DNA from: Pseudomonas berkeleyensis
GTDB taxonomy: Bacteria > Pseudomonadota > Gammaproteobacteria > Pseudomonadales > Pseudomonadaceae
Reading direction: 5' to 3'
DNA length: 64,000 nucleotides
Assembly: GCF_014109765.1 (NCBI RefSeq)
Contig: NZ_CP059139.1
Location: forward strand, 4,586,501-4,650,500
In this document: one piece after another, positions 33,101-43,292 of the stretch
How the letters are laid out: every line of letters starts with the position of its first letter
How positions within the stretch are numbered: the first letter of the stretch is position 1
The notes under the pieces: generated by a model
Database searches by the model: none
What the model saw: the letters and a program-made list of their open reading frames with translations, nothing else
What the model was told of the DNA's origin: nothing
Made by a program: the position numbers and the translations under genes

Positions 33101-33955
33101 CTTGGCCTGACCGCCAATCAGCTCGGGCGCATGCAGACGCAGCGCGCCCTTGCGCAGGGCCAACCCTTGCCCCTCGAGCCAAAGCTCGCCGCCGGCCTGC
33201 AGACGCTGCAACTGCCAATCGCCGATCAGACGTTGTGGCAACCAGGCAGCCCAATCGCTCTGCGGCAGGCTCAGGTACAGCTCCGACTTGGCTTCACGCC
33301 AGGTCTGTGGCTGCATCCGGGTGCGCAGACGCAGGGCCACCGGTTGGCCGTCCGGCAGCAGCAGGCGGCCGTCCAGGCGCTGACTATTGGCGCCATAACG
33401 CAGGCTCAGATTGACGTAGCTGAGCAGCAGCGGTTCACCGTCATGCGGCTGCAGCACGACACGGCTATCGAGCAGGCTGACCTGGTGCAGCACGCGGGCC
33501 TGCTCCAGCACCTTGGCAACATCCAGTTCGGGGCTGTTGCGCTGCGGCAAGCCCTGCAGGTGCCAGGCGCCCTCTTCGTCTTCCTGCAGGTTCAGTTGCA
33601 GGCCGTCGAATTGCAGATGGGCGATGCGAGGCTGCCATTGCAGCAGGCTGCCCAGCATGTCCGGCATCAGTTGCACACGCTCCAGGCTGAGGCCCTCGCC
33701 TTCCTCACCGAGCTGCACATCATGCGCCACCAGCAGCGGCGCGAAGCCCTGCCAGCGTCCCTCCAGGCGACCGATGCGCAGCGGCATGCCCAGCGCCTCG
33801 CTGGCCCGATCCTCCAGCTCCAACCGGTATTCGGCGACCAGCGGTACGAGTTCACGCCCCAGGCTGACATACAGCGCAGCCAGAACCAGCAACGCGGCGC
33901 AGCACCCAAGGCCCCAGCGCAGCAGACTCAGGGTAAAGCGGCCGATCACGCCCAC
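30134..33955 (-). CDS. yhdP: AsmA-like envelope protein YhdP
   Basis: A 1273-residue AsmA/TamB-type bridge protein with one N-terminal membrane anchor (FTLSLLRWGLGCCAALLVLAALYV, about residues 7-30), a DUF3971 region and the AsmA_2 C-terminus (SLRNGQFVEVQGSAQALRVFGVLNF and the terminal VQYDVKGSMQDPEISF). In E. coli YhdP, TamB and YdbH carry phospholipids to the outer membrane. It therefore acts opposite in direction to the mla system in this window. Lies between rng and the nitrilase gene, all minus strand. Confidence 0.94.
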   Translation of the reverse strand: MGVIGRFTLSLLRWGLGCCAALLVLAALYVSLGRELVPLVAEYRLELEDRASEALGMPLRIGRLEGRWQGFAPLLVAHDVQLGEEGEGLSLERVQLMPDMLGSLLQWQPRIAHLQFDGLQLNLQEDEEGAWHLQGLPQRNSPELDVAKVLEQARVLHQVSLLDSRVVLQPHDGEPLLLSYVNLSLRYGANSQRLDGRLLLPDGQPVALRLRTRMQPQTWREAKSELYLSLPQSDWAAWLPQRLIGDWQLQRLQAGGELWLEGQGLALRKGALRLHAPELIGGQAKHEVVTLKDLAFNAYFSQDDQGVRAQIDSLALTHGEQRIGEVHMTLAQKDRESADERWALTADRLDLDAWAPLVEALAPMPERAREVLVALAPVGAVSNLLLDYYPQREGAERLQFAANLAKVGIQAYHGAPAAENVSGSVSGNMFQGELRLNTEDFALHLDQLFPEPWRYRHAQARLSWAWNEEGLTLVSPYMRLDGEEGQIAGDMLIRLLRDPEAEDYMDLRVGLRDGDAAYTEKYLPSRSPGMSAELDHWLKTAIRAGQVEEGYFQYQGSLNKGAPLGARSLSLFFLVKDAELAFQPGWPSLREGRGEVLIEDDAVRVRLKQGRLLDSQVNDVTATIPLLHDGKPPRLQLDGEVQSSLGDAIKLLQEAPLGTGEIFAGWQGEGPLSGHLQLDIPLHKGQKPGVVVDFATEGANLKLANPDLQLSQVRGAFRFDSAAGLSAPDVRAQVFGRQVRGKISAEGARGRARTLFDLNGQVQVDTLSQWLGGPQSLPVSGLLPYRLRLTLDGDDSQLRVDSNLKGVAIDLPAPFGKVATQERQAYWRMTLSGRERRYWADYGDVASLSLAAPAAALADGRGEVVLGGGAAGLPPGQGLRVRGRLDELDLGAWQQAGKSHKVSVDADSQRLFRGGQLEIGRFRGFGQEVEQVNVGLAREGQAWALQLDSALAAGRVVVADAEGVPIRVDLQHVRLPAPDPDAEKSADAPDPLADFDPRQIPPLDIRIERVQRGDKVLGAWSLKVRPEAQGVRFDELDLDLQGLRIGGSAGWSGDPGNTRSWYKGRLQGKDLGEVLKAWGYAPSVTSESFRLDADGNWPGSPAWFSLKRFSGNLDPSLRNGQFVEVQGSAQALRVFGVLNFNSIGRRLRLDFSDLLGKGLSYDRVKGNLQATNGLLVTNEPITMTGPSSNLELKGNLDVRNERVDAKLLVTLPVTNNLPLAALIVGAPAIGGALFVVDKLLGDRVARFASVQYDVKGSMQDPEISFDKPFEKPQ

Positions 33956-33972
33956 TTCAGGGCTTCCCGCAC

Positions 33973-35430
33973 TCAGAGCAGCACCACATCGTACTGTTCC
34001 TGGGAATACATGCTTTCCACCTGGAACTTGATGGTTCGCCCGATGAAGGCTTCAAGATCGGCGACGTTCCCTGACTCTTCATCGAGCAGGCGGTCGACCA
34101 CCTTCTGGTTGGCCAGCACGCGGTAGCTCTCGGCCTGATAGGCGCGCGCCTCACGCAGGATTTCGCGGAAGATCTCGTAGCAGATGGTTTCCGGGGTTTT
34201 CAACTTGCCGCGTCCCTGGCAGGCGCTGCACGGCTCGCAGAGAATCTGCTCGAGGCTCTCGCGTGTACGCTTGCGGGTCATCTGTACCAGACCGAGCTCG
34301 GTGATGCCGATGATGTTGGTCTTGGCATGGTCGCGCTCGAGCTGCTTCTCCAGGGTGCGCAGCACCTGGCGTTGATGCTCCTCGTCTTCCATGTCGATGA
34401 AGTCGATGATGATGATCCCGCCCAGGTTGCGCAGGCGCATCTGCCGGGCGATGGCCGTGGCCGCCTCCAGGTTGGTCTTGAAGATGGTTTCTTCGAGGGT
34501 ACGGTGGCCGACGAAAGCACCAGTGTTGACGTCGATGGTGGTCATCGCCTCGGCCGGATCGACCACCAGGTAGCCGCCGGACTTGAGCGGCACCTTGCGC
34601 TCCAACGCGCGCTGGATTTCATCCTCGACGCCATACAGGTCGAAGATCGGTCGCTCGCCCGGATAGTGCTCCAGACGGTCGGCGATTTCCGGCATCAGTT
34701 CGGCGACGAACTGCGTGATTTTCTGAAAGGTTTCCCGCGAATCCACGCGAATCTTCTCGGTGCGCAGGCTGACCAGATCACGCAGGGTGCGCAGCGCCAG
34801 CGACAGATCCTCGTAGATCACCACCGGCGCTTTGGCGTTCTGGATCTGCGCGGCGATCTGATCCCACAGGCGGCGCAGATAGCGGATATCGATGAGAATC
34901 TCGTCGGCGCCAGCACCTTCGGCCGCAGTGCGCAGAATGAAACCGCCAGCTTCCTCGATCCCCTCGGCCGCCACGCAATCGGCCACCACCTGCTTGAGGC
35001 GGTCGCGCTCGGCCTCGTCCTCGATCTTCAGGGAAATGCCGACATGGCTGGTACGCGGCATGTACACCAGGTAACGCGAAGGAATCGACAACTGCGTGGT
35101 CAGGCGCGCACCCTTGCTGCCGATCGGATCCTTGGTCACCTGCACCACCAGGCTCTGCCCTTCGTGCACCAGAGCGCCGATCGGCTCGACCGCAGCCCCT
35201 TCACGGGTGGAAATTTCCGAAGCATGGATGAAAGCGGCGCGCTCCAGGCCGATGTCGACGAACGCCGCCTGCATGCCCGGCAGTACGCGCACCACCTTGC
35301 CTTTATAGATGTTGCCGACGATGCCGCGCTTTTGCGTACGCTCGACGTGCACTTCCTGCAGCACACCGTTTTCCACCACCGCCACGCGCGACTCCATCGG
35401 CGTGATATTGATCAGAATCTCTTCGCTCAT
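33973..35430 (-). CDS. rng: Ribonuclease G
   Basis: Endoribonuclease of the RNase E/G family (485 residues) that matures the 16S rRNA 5' end and degrades some mRNAs. It has an N-terminal S1-type RNA-binding domain (GIVGNIYKGKVVRVLPGMQAAFVDIG near residue 35), catalytic metal-site segments TIDVNTGAFVG near 297 and GGIIIIDFIDM near 340, and the zinc-link cysteines in CEPCSACQGRG near 400. It lacks the long C-terminal scaffold of RNase E. Adjacent to maf and mreDCB, as in enterobacteria. Confidence 0.96.
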   Translation of the reverse strand: MSEEILINITPMESRVAVVENGVLQEVHVERTQKRGIVGNIYKGKVVRVLPGMQAAFVDIGLERAAFIHASEISTREGAAVEPIGALVHEGQSLVVQVTKDPIGSKGARLTTQLSIPSRYLVYMPRTSHVGISLKIEDEAERDRLKQVVADCVAAEGIEEAGGFILRTAAEGAGADEILIDIRYLRRLWDQIAAQIQNAKAPVVIYEDLSLALRTLRDLVSLRTEKIRVDSRETFQKITQFVAELMPEIADRLEHYPGERPIFDLYGVEDEIQRALERKVPLKSGGYLVVDPAEAMTTIDVNTGAFVGHRTLEETIFKTNLEAATAIARQMRLRNLGGIIIIDFIDMEDEEHQRQVLRTLEKQLERDHAKTNIIGITELGLVQMTRKRTRESLEQILCEPCSACQGRGKLKTPETICYEIFREILREARAYQAESYRVLANQKVVDRLLDEESGNVADLEAFIGRTIKFQVESMYSQEQYDVVLL

Positions 35431-35477
35431 GCATCCGTCCTGATGGATTCGTTGCCAGCCGCGGGCGGCAATTTCAA

Positions 35478-36074
35478 TTAGTTCGCGGTTTCCGGTTGCC
35501 AGCAGGCAATGCCGAAGTCGCCCAGCATCTGCGCCGTTTCACACAACGGCAGCCCGACTACCGCCGAATAGCTGCCCTCGATACGGCTGACGAACACCGC
35601 CGCCAGCCCTTGAATACCATAACCGCCCGCCTTGTCGCAGGGTTCTCCGCTGGCCCAGTAGGCGGCGATTTCCGCCTCGCTCAACGGCCGAAAGGTGACA
35701 TCGCTGCACACGATCTGCGCGGCTTCGGCGTCGCGGCTGACCAACGCCACAGCCGTCATCACCTGATGACTACGACCGGAAAGGCCGTTCAGCGTGCGGC
35801 AGAAATCCTCGAAATCCAGTGGTTTGCCGAGAATCCGACCATCGAGCACCACCACCGTATCGGCCCCCAGCACCACCGCATCGTCAGGATCGCTCAACGC
35901 GGCCAGGCCGGCGCGCGCCTTTTCCAGCGCCAGACGCTCTACATAGGCTGCGGCGGGCTCGTCAGGCAAGGGGCTTTCATCTATCGAAGCGATTTGCGTG
36001 ACGCATGGCACAGCGATCTGGGCCAGCAGTTCACGACGACGGGGCGAAGCGGAGGCCAGGAAAAGCGTGGCCAT
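35478..36074 (-). CDS. maf: Maf-like nucleoside triphosphate pyrophosphatase
   Basis: Housecleaning pyrophosphatase (198 residues; YhdE type, probably acting on dTTP/UTP) that keeps modified or canonical NTPs out of nucleic acids. The N-terminal [12 protein letters not shown] motif and [16 protein letters not shown] near residue 68 are typical. Located between mreD and rng, its conserved place. Confidence 0.94.
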   Translation of the reverse strand: MATLFLASASPRRRELLAQIAVPCVTQIASIDESPLPDEPAAAYVERLALEKARAGLAALSDPDDAVVLGADTVVVLDGRILGKPLDFEDFCRTLNGLSGRSHQVMTAVALVSRDAEAAQIVCSDVTFRPLSEAEIAAYWASGEPCDKAGGYGIQGLAAVFVSRIEGSYSAVVGLPLCETAQMLGDFGIACWQPETAN

Positions 36075-36126
36075 GAGAATTCTCCCTATCGGACGAGTCT
36101 CGGCCCGGCGTATCCCGTGGCCGACC

Positions 36127-36615
36127 TCAGTTGACGTTCAGGCGGCGATGCAGCCCGCGCAGGAAGCCGCAGATCCACGGCCAGAGCAGTGCGCTGACCA
36201 GTGCCGGCAAGACGAATGCCAGCGTGGGCGGACGACTGCCGGTCAGGGCATTGAGCCACAGCTGTACCAGCTGAGCCAGGCCGAACACCACCATCAGCAC
36301 CATGCTCTGCTGCCACATGGGGAACATGCGCAGACGCTGATGCAGGCTCAGCACCAGGAAGGTGATCAGGGTCAGAATCAATGCATGCTGCCCGAGCAGC
36401 GTGCCGAACAGCACATCCTGCGCCAGCCCCAGAACCCAGGCAGTGGTCATGCCGACCCGATGCGGGAGTGCCAAGACCCAGTAGGTCAACACCAGCGCCA
36501 CCCAGAGCGGCCTGCCGATCTGCATGAACTCGGGCAGTGGCGAAACACTGAGCAGCAGCCCCAGGGCCAGGGTCAGCCAGATCACCCAGCCATTCCGCGG
36601 TTGTATGCCGACCAT
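36127..36615 (-). CDS. mreD: Rod-shape determining protein MreD
   Basis: Polytopic inner-membrane protein (162 residues) of the elongasome that works with MreC and MreB in lateral wall synthesis. Several hydrophobic segments are visible ([46 protein letters not shown]). The start overlaps the mreC stop (TGATG). Confidence 0.94.
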   Translation of the reverse strand: MVGIQPRNGWVIWLTLALGLLLSVSPLPEFMQIGRPLWVALVLTYWVLALPHRVGMTTAWVLGLAQDVLFGTLLGQHALILTLITFLVLSLHQRLRMFPMWQQSMVLMVVFGLAQLVQLWLNALTGSRPPTLAFVLPALVSALLWPWICGFLRGLHRRLNVN

Positions 36616-37616
36616 CAGTTACCCTCCTGCACGGGGGCCGCTTCGGACGGTACTGCCGGCGCGGCGGGAGCAGGAGCGGAACCTGGGGCCTGCTCGCCCT
36701 GCTGCACCTGCTCAGCCTCGCGATCCGCCGCTTCCTGGGCCTCGGCCGAGTCGTTGGCGCGCTGTTCCGGCGTACGCCGGTCGGAAAACACCAGTAGCAG
36801 ATAACGACTGCGATTCAGCGCCGCGGTCGGTACGGCACGGACGATGGCGAAAGGCTGGCCGGAGTCGTGGATCACTTCCTTGACCGTGGCCACCGGGTAA
36901 CCCGCGGGGAAACGCTGGCCCATGCCAGAGCTGACCAGCAGATCGCCTTCCTTGATATCCGCCGTATCAGCCACGTGACGCAGCTCCAGGCGTTCCGGGT
37001 TGCCGGTACCGACGGCAATGGCGCGCAGACCATTACGGTTGACCTGCACCGGGATGCTGTGGGTGGTATCGGTCAGCAGCAGCACCCGCGAGGTGTAAGG
37101 CATGATCTCGACTACCTGGCCCATCAGACCACGGGCATCGAGCACCGGCTGACCGAGGAACACACCGTCCTTCTCGCCCTTGTCGATGAGAATGCGGTGG
37201 GTATAGGGATTGGGATCGACGCCGATCAGTTCGCCGACCAGGACTTCCTCATCCACCAGCGCCGACGAGTTGAGCAACTCGCGCAAGCGCACGTTCTGCT
37301 CAGTGAGAGTGGCCAGCTTCTGCAGGCGACGCTGCAACAGCAGCGCCTCGGCCTTGAGCTTCTCGTTCTCGGCCATCAGCTCGCTGCGCGAGGAAATCTG
37401 CTGCGTGGCACCATCCCAGGCACGCACTGGCAGGTCGGCCAGCCAATAGAAGGGGGTCAGAACCAGGCCCATCTGACTGCGCGCCGACTTGAGCGCATCG
37501 AAACGCGCATCCACCACCATCAACACAGCCGAAAGCACGGCCAGCACCAGCAGGCGGATGCCCAGCGAGGGACCTTTGGCGAAGAGCGGCTTAATGGCCG
37601 GCTCCTTGTGTGCCAC
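36615..37616 (-). CDS. mreC: Rod-shape determining protein MreC
   Basis: Bitopic periplasmic scaffold (333 residues) that links MreB filaments to the wall-synthesis enzymes. It has an N-terminal membrane segment (LLVLAVLSAVLMVVDARF, residues 22-39), a coiled coil at about 75-115 (ELMAENEKLKAEALLLQRRLQKL) and a two-lobed beta domain. The C-terminal tail from about residue 290 is rich in Ala, Glu, Gln and Pro, as in other pseudomonads. Confidence 0.95.
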   Translation of the reverse strand: MAHKEPAIKPLFAKGPSLGIRLLVLAVLSAVLMVVDARFDALKSARSQMGLVLTPFYWLADLPVRAWDGATQQISSRSELMAENEKLKAEALLLQRRLQKLATLTEQNVRLRELLNSSALVDEEVLVGELIGVDPNPYTHRILIDKGEKDGVFLGQPVLDARGLMGQVVEIMPYTSRVLLLTDTTHSIPVQVNRNGLRAIAVGTGNPERLELRHVADTADIKEGDLLVSSGMGQRFPAGYPVATVKEVIHDSGQPFAIVRAVPTAALNRSRYLLLVFSDRRTPEQRANDSAEAQEAADREAEQVQQGEQAPGSAPAPAAPAVPSEAAPVQEGN

Positions 37617-37747
37617 GAGGGCGGAAAGCGCGCGAATTCATGCGAAAGGCAAACCGGTCAGGCAAAGGTTGGGCCGAGTGTACTGCAATGCTCGAATATG
37701 CGCGTGCCGCCCGGAGGCGGCACGACAGCGAGCCACGAATGGAAGGC

Positions 37748-38797
<1,050 letters not shown>

Positions 38798-39023
38798 CTA
38801 GGCAACGCGTGGGTGAAGGCCAGGCGCGCAAAACGCGCAGGTAAAAAGTGCGGCAAACTCTAACAACGGCAGGGATTTTGAGCAAGGCGGCAATATGGTA
38901 GATTGCCTGTTTTTCCGGGCCTTGCAGCCGCACATCGCGGCCTTTGACCGCCTGCTCGCGACATCTGTTCCCTGCGACCTGCATACCGAAGCCCACCTTT
39001 CACTCTTCCACTGGAGAACCCCG

Positions 39024-39311
39024 ATGGCGCTTGAACGCTCCGAGGTGGAAAAAATCGCCCACCTGGCCCGCCTGGGTCTGAACGAAGGCGATATTCCGCA
39101 AACCACCGAAACCCTGAACAACATCCTCGGCCTGATCGACCAGATGCAGGCCGTCGATACCCAGGGCATCGACCCCCTGGCTCACCCGCTGGAAGCCACC
39201 CAGCGCCTGCGCGCCGACGTGGTTACCGAGAGCAACCAGCGCGACGCCTACCAGGCCATCGCCCCGGCCGTGGAAAGCGGCCTGTACCTCGTGCCGAAAG
39301 TCATCGAATAA
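39024..39311 (+). CDS. gatC: Aspartyl/glutamyl-tRNA amidotransferase subunit C
   Basis: Small structural subunit (95 residues) that bridges GatA and GatB in the complex making Gln-tRNA(Gln) and/or Asn-tRNA(Asn) by transamidation. Starts [19 protein letters not shown] at 39024; the open frame extends 43 codons upstream without family similarity. Typical ending [16 protein letters not shown]. Confidence 0.95.
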   Translation: MALERSEVEKIAHLARLGLNEGDIPQTTETLNNILGLIDQMQAVDTQGIDPLAHPLEATQRLRADVVTESNQRDAYQAIAPAVESGLYLVPKVIE

Positions 39312-39327
39312 AAGGAAAAGGGTTCCC

Positions 39328-40779
39328 ATGCATCAACTGACCCTCGCCGAGATTGCCCAAGGCCTCGCCGCCAAGCAGTTTTCCGCCGAAGAGCTGACCC
39401 GCAACCTGCTGGCGCGTATCGCTCAGCTCGACCCGCAGCTCAACAGCTTCATCACCGTTACCGAAGACCTGGCCATCGGCCAGGCCAAGGCCGCCGACGC
39501 CCGCCGCGCCGCCGGCGAGAACGGCGCCCTGCTCGGCGCGCCGATCGCCCACAAGGATCTGTTCTGCACCAACGGTGTGCTGACCAGTTGCGGCTCGAAG
39601 ATCCTCACCGGTTTCAAGGCACCCTATGACGCTACCGTGGTCGAGAAACTCGCCACGGCTGGTGCCGTAACGCTCGGCAAACTGAACATGGACGAGTTCG
39701 CCATGGGCTCGGCCAACGAATCCAGCCACTACGGCCCGGTCAAGAACCCCTGGGATCTGACCCGCGTGCCTGGCGGCTCCTCGGGCGGCTCGGCAGCGGC
39801 GGTCGCTGCACGCCTGCTGCCGGCCGCCACCGGCACCGACACCGGCGGCTCGATCCGCCAGCCGGCCGCACTGACCAACCTCACCGGGATCAAACCGACC
39901 TACGGTCGTGTTTCGCGCTGGGGCATGATCGCCTATGCCTCCAGCCTCGATCAGGGCGGCCCGCTGGCCCGCACAGCCGAAGACTGCGCCCTGCTGCTGG
40001 GTGCCATGGCCGGCTTCGATCAGAAAGACTCGACCAGCGTCGATCAGCCGGTCGATGACTACCTGGCCGCTCTCGCCCAGCCGCTGGCCGGCCTGCGCAT
40101 CGGCCTGCCGAAGGAATACTTCGGTGCCGGCCTCGACGCGCGTATCGGCGAGAAGGTGCTGGCCGTGGTCGAAGAGCTGAAGAAGCTCGGCGCCAGCGTC
40201 AAGGACATCAGCTTGCCGAACATGCAGCACGCCATTCCTGCCTACTACGTGATCGCACCGGCCGAGGCCAGCTCCAACCTGTCGCGTTTCGACGGCGTGC
40301 GCTTCGGCTATCGCTGCGAGAACCCGAAAGACCTGCAGGATCTGTACAAGCGCTCGCGTGGCGAAGGCTTCGGCGCCGAAGTGAAGCGGCGCATCATGGT
40401 CGGCACCTACGCGCTGTCCGCCGGTTACTACGACGCCTACTACATCAAGGCCCAGCAGATCCGCCGGCTGATCAAGAACGACTTCGTCGCCGCCTTCAAG
40501 GACGTCGACGTGATCCTCGGCCCAACCACGCCGAACTTGGCCTGGAAACTCGGCGAGAAGAACGCCGACCCGGTTTCCGCCTACCTGGAAGACATCTACA
40601 CCATCACCGCCAACCTGGCCGGCATCCCCGGCCTGTCGATGCCGGCCGGCTTCGTCGATGGCCTGCCGGTGGGCGTGCAGTTGCTCGGCAACTACTTCCA
40701 GGAAGGTCGTCTGCTCAATGTCGCACACCAGTACCAGCAGGTCAGCGACTGGCACAAACAAGCACCGAGCGGCTTCTAA
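39328..40779 (+). CDS. gatA: Aspartyl/glutamyl-tRNA amidotransferase subunit A
   Basis: Amidase-signature glutaminase subunit (483 residues) that releases ammonia from glutamine for tRNA transamidation. The Ser-cisSer-Lys triad region is intact: AHKDLF near residue 75 (Lys), [13 protein letters not shown] near 150 and [11 protein letters not shown] near 170. It follows gatC by 16 bases. The next gene is separated by a palindromic spacer that holds a small open frame. Confidence 0.97.
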   Translation: MHQLTLAEIAQGLAAKQFSAEELTRNLLARIAQLDPQLNSFITVTEDLAIGQAKAADARRAAGENGALLGAPIAHKDLFCTNGVLTSCGSKILTGFKAPYDATVVEKLATAGAVTLGKLNMDEFAMGSANESSHYGPVKNPWDLTRVPGGSSGGSAAAVAARLLPAATGTDTGGSIRQPAALTNLTGIKPTYGRVSRWGMIAYASSLDQGGPLARTAEDCALLLGAMAGFDQKDSTSVDQPVDDYLAALAQPLAGLRIGLPKEYFGAGLDARIGEKVLAVVEELKKLGASVKDISLPNMQHAIPAYYVIAPAEASSNLSRFDGVRFGYRCENPKDLQDLYKRSRGEGFGAEVKRRIMVGTYALSAGYYDAYYIKAQQIRRLIKNDFVAAFKDVDVILGPTTPNLAWKLGEKNADPVSAYLEDIYTITANLAGIPGLSMPAGFVDGLPVGVQLLGNYFQEGRLLNVAHQYQQVSDWHKQAPSGF

Positions 40780-40782
40780 GCC

Positions 40783-40887
40783 ATGGCGCAGCCATGCAGC
40801 CGTTTCCCCTCTCCCATTCATGGGAGAGGGTGGCGCGTAGCGCCGGGAGAGGGCTTGCTCACGCCATACAGGATCGAGGAACACTAA
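40783..40887 (+). CDS. Possible 34-codon spacer ORF between gatA and gatB
   Basis: ATG 40783, three bases after the gatA stop, opens a frame of 34 codons through the palindromic repeat; its TAA ends two bases before the gatB ATG. No known product and only a weak GAGCGG ribosome site. Its geometry matches the dpp linker frames: the ATG is 107 bases (2 mod 3) before the next start. It may be a chance frame, or may carry ribosomes across the repeat. Confidence 0.25.
   Translation: MAQPCSRFPSPIHGRGWRVAPGEGLLTPYRIEEH
40807..40847. repeat. Palindromic repeat in the gatA/gatB spacer
   Basis: CCCTCTCCCA-TTCA-TGGGAGAGGG is a perfect 10-bp stem (40807-40830), followed by GGCGC-GTA-GCGCC. It looks like an intergenic repeat unit inserted in the gatCAB operon. 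Its sequence family differs from the GTAGGG palindromes. Confidence 0.65.
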
Positions 40888-40889
40888 AG

Positions 40890-42338
40890 ATGCAATGGGA
40901 AACCGTAATCGGGCTCGAGATTCACGCTCAGCTCAGCACCCAATCGAAGATATTCTCGGCCAGCGCCACCACCTTCGGCGCCGAACCGAACACCCAAGCC
41001 AGCCTGGTCGACCTCGGCATGCCCGGCACCCTGCCGGTGCTCAACTCCGAGGCCGTGCGCATGGCCTGCCAGTTCGGCCTGGCCATCGATGCAGAGATCG
41101 CCGAGCGTAACGTCTTCGCACGCAAGAACTACTTCTACCCGGATCTGCCGAAGGGCTACCAGACCAGCCAGATGGATCACCCCATCGTCGGTAAGGGCTT
41201 CCTCGACATCACCCTGGAAGACGGCACCGTCAAGCGCATCGGCATCACCCGCGCGCACCTGGAAGAGGACGCCGGCAAGAGCCTGCACGAAGACTTCCAG
41301 GGCATGAGCGGCATCGACCTGAACCGCGCCGGCACACCGCTGCTGGAAATCGTCTCCGAGCCGGACATCCGTTCAGCCAAGGAAGCGGTGGCCTATGTGA
41401 AGGCCATCCACGCACTCGTCCGCTACCTGGGCATCTGCGACGGCAACATGGCCGAAGGCTCGCTGCGTTGCGACTGCAACGTCTCGGTACGCCCGAAGGG
41501 CCAGGCCGAGTTCGGCACCCGCGCCGAGATCAAGAACGTCAACTCGTTCCGCTTCATCGAGAAAGCCATCAACCGCGAAGTGCAGCGCCAGATCGAGCTG
41601 ATCGAAGACGGCGGCAAAGTGGTGCAGGAAACCCGCCTGTACGATCCCAACAAGGACCAGACGCGCTCCATGCGCAGCAAGGAAGAAGCCAACGACTACC
41701 GTTACTTCCCCTGCCCGGATCTGCTGCCGGTGGTGATCGAACGCAGCTTCCTCGAGGAACTGCGTGCCGGCCTGCCCGAGCTGCCGCCGCAGAAGCGTGA
41801 GCGCTTCGAGAGTCAGTTCGGCCTGTCCACCTACGACGCCAGCGTGCTCAGCGCCAGCCGCGAGCTGGCCGACTACTTCGAAGTCGTCGAGAAGACCTGC
41901 GGCGATGCCAAGCTGTCGGCCAACTGGGTGATGGGCGAGCTGTCCAGCCTGCTCAACAAGGAAGGCCTGGAGATCGAGCAGTCGCCAGTGTCCGCCGAGC
42001 AACTGGGCGGCATGATCCTGCGCATCAAGGACAACACCATCAGCGGCAAGATCGCCAAGATGGTCTTCGAGGCCCTAGCGGCTGGTGAAGGCGCGACGGC
42101 TGACGAAGTGATCGAGAAGAAGGGCCTCAAGCAGGTCACCGATTCCGGCGCCATCGAGGCGATGCTCGATGAGGTGCTGGCCGCCAATGCCGAGCAGGTC
42201 GAGCAGTACCGCGCCAGCGACGAAGCCAAGCGCGGCAAGATGTTCGGCTTCTTCGTCGGTCAGGCCATGAAAGCCTCCAAAGGCAAGGCCAACCCGGGGC
42301 AAGTGAACGAACTGCTGAAGAAAAAGCTCGAAGGCTGA
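40890..42338 (+). CDS. gatB: Aspartyl/glutamyl-tRNA amidotransferase subunit B
   Basis: tRNA-binding kinase subunit (482 residues) that phosphorylates the misacylated residue for transamidation. Starts [15 protein letters not shown] at 40890. A frame 32 codons longer reads through the upstream repeat but has no family similarity. Family motifs are [19 protein letters not shown] near residue 75, the [12 protein letters not shown] zinc-site region near 190 and the C-terminal YqeY-like tail domain [16 protein letters not shown]. Confidence 0.97.
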   Translation: MQWETVIGLEIHAQLSTQSKIFSASATTFGAEPNTQASLVDLGMPGTLPVLNSEAVRMACQFGLAIDAEIAERNVFARKNYFYPDLPKGYQTSQMDHPIVGKGFLDITLEDGTVKRIGITRAHLEEDAGKSLHEDFQGMSGIDLNRAGTPLLEIVSEPDIRSAKEAVAYVKAIHALVRYLGICDGNMAEGSLRCDCNVSVRPKGQAEFGTRAEIKNVNSFRFIEKAINREVQRQIELIEDGGKVVQETRLYDPNKDQTRSMRSKEEANDYRYFPCPDLLPVVIERSFLEELRAGLPELPPQKRERFESQFGLSTYDASVLSASRELADYFEVVEKTCGDAKLSANWVMGELSSLLNKEGLEIEQSPVSAEQLGGMILRIKDNTISGKIAKMVFEALAAGEGATADEVIEKKGLKQVTDSGAIEAMLDEVLAANAEQVEQYRASDEAKRGKMFGFFVGQAMKASKGKANPGQVNELLKKKLEG

Positions 42339-42366
42339 GTCGAACCGTCTCGCTGTCTTAAGAAAC

Positions 42367-42391
42367 GACGCCGGGCTTGCCCGGCGTCTTT
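42367..42391 (+). terminator. Terminator after gatB
   Basis: GACGCCGGGC-TT-GCCCGGCGTC followed by TTT, a perfect 10-bp GC-rich stem 29 bases after the gatB stop. It separates gatCAB from the RlpA-like gene. Confidence 0.8.
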
Positions 42392-42410
42392 CCATCAGGA
42401 GAACCCTGCA

Positions 42411-42836
42411 ATGGCCACCCGTAGCCCGGATGCAATCTGGGAATTCTCACTACCCCGGATAGCCTCCGGACTACAGACATACGCCCTGCTCGGCGCACTC
42501 GCCCTGCTCACCGGCTGTTCTACCTTTGGCGGCGGTGGCAGTGGCGCCAGCGAAAGTGGCAAGGCGTCCTACTATGGCGACCGCCATCATGGACAGAAGA
42601 CCGCCAGTGGCGAGCGCTTCAACCAGAATGCGCTGACCGCTGCACACCGTAGCCTGCCCTTCGGCACCCGAGTGCGCGTCACCAATCTGAACAACGAGCG
42701 CAGTGTGGTGGTGCGCATCAACGACCGCGGCCCGTTCGTGCGCGGGCGCGTCATTGATGTCTCTCGCGCCGCCGCTGAGCGCCTGGACATGCTACGCGCC
42801 GGCGTGGTGCCGGTACGCATCGAAGCACTGGATTGA
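42411..42836 (+). CDS. RlpA-like double-psi beta-barrel lipoprotein
   Basis: A 141-residue predicted lipoprotein with an RlpA-type double-psi beta-barrel domain (residues 49-140: [59 protein letters not shown]). It lacks the SPOR domain of full RlpA. Some RlpA proteins are lytic transglycosylases that cleave denuded peptidoglycan. The lipobox LLTGC places the lipidated cysteine at residue 36. The ATG has a good AGGAG site, but codons 4-22 come from a REP-like palindrome, giving an unusually long polar stretch before the hydrophobic core. Confidence 0.88.
   Translation: MATRSPDAIWEFSLPRIASGLQTYALLGALALLTGCSTFGGGGSGASESGKASYYGDRHHGQKTASGERFNQNALTAAHRSLPFGTRVRVTNLNNERSVVVRINDRGPFVRGRVIDVSRAAAERLDMLRAGVVPVRIEALD
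42420..42474. repeat. REP-like palindrome inside the RlpA-like coding sequence
   Basis: CGTAGCCCGGATGCAATCTGGG on the left and CCCCGGATAGCCTCCGGACTAC on the right form imperfect inverted arms. They belong to the same family as 50726-50797. The element lies wholly within codons 4-22 of the gene starting at 42411 and has no stop in that frame. Confidence 0.75.
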
Positions 42837-42854
42837 TACGAGGATGCAAACGCA

Positions 42855-43232
42855 ATGAGCGACACACATGACCAGGGTTTGAAAGTCCGCCGCGAGGTGA
42901 TGGGCGACGCCTTCGTCGACCGCGCCCAGGGTAATGCCACCGAATTCACCCAGCCGCTACAGGATTTCATCAACGAGCATGCCTGGGGCGGCGTGTGGAC
43001 GCGCAGCGGCCTGCCGCGCGCGACCCGCAGCCTGATCACCCTGGCCGCACTGACCGCGTTGAAGTGCCCGCAGGAGCTAAAGGGCCATGTGCGTGGCGCA
43101 CTGAACAACGGCTGCACCGTCGAAGAAATCCGCGAAACCCTGCTGCACTGCGCTGTTTACGCCGGCGTGCCAGCCAGCATCGACGCCTTCCGCGCCGCCC
43201 AGGAAGTCATCGAGGAATATCAGAGCAAATGA
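42855..43232 (+). CDS. Carboxymuconolactone decarboxylase family protein
   Basis: A 125-residue protein of the CMD/AhpD-like fold, closest in look to PcaC (4-carboxymuconolactone decarboxylase): VRREVMGDAFVDRA near the start, AWGGVWTRSGLPRATRSLITLA, and GCTVEEIRETLLHCAVYAGVPA near the end. No CxxC pair, so it is not an AhpD-type peroxidase. No other protocatechuate genes are nearby, so the substrate is uncertain. Good ribosome site (ACGAGGA) 19 bases after the RlpA-like gene. Confidence 0.85.
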   Translation: MSDTHDQGLKVRREVMGDAFVDRAQGNATEFTQPLQDFINEHAWGGVWTRSGLPRATRSLITLAALTALKCPQELKGHVRGALNNGCTVEEIRETLLHCAVYAGVPASIDAFRAAQEVIEEYQSK

Positions 43233-43292
43233 AACGCAGGGCAGGTACGACCGGCCATTAGCACGCTGGCGAGTGCCGCCCTACGCCCGATC

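Noticed and set aside
40794..40889. A 32-residue N-terminal extension of GatB
   Set aside because: It is encoded by a palindromic repeat and has no counterpart in the GatB family; the start at 40890 gives the canonical N-terminus.
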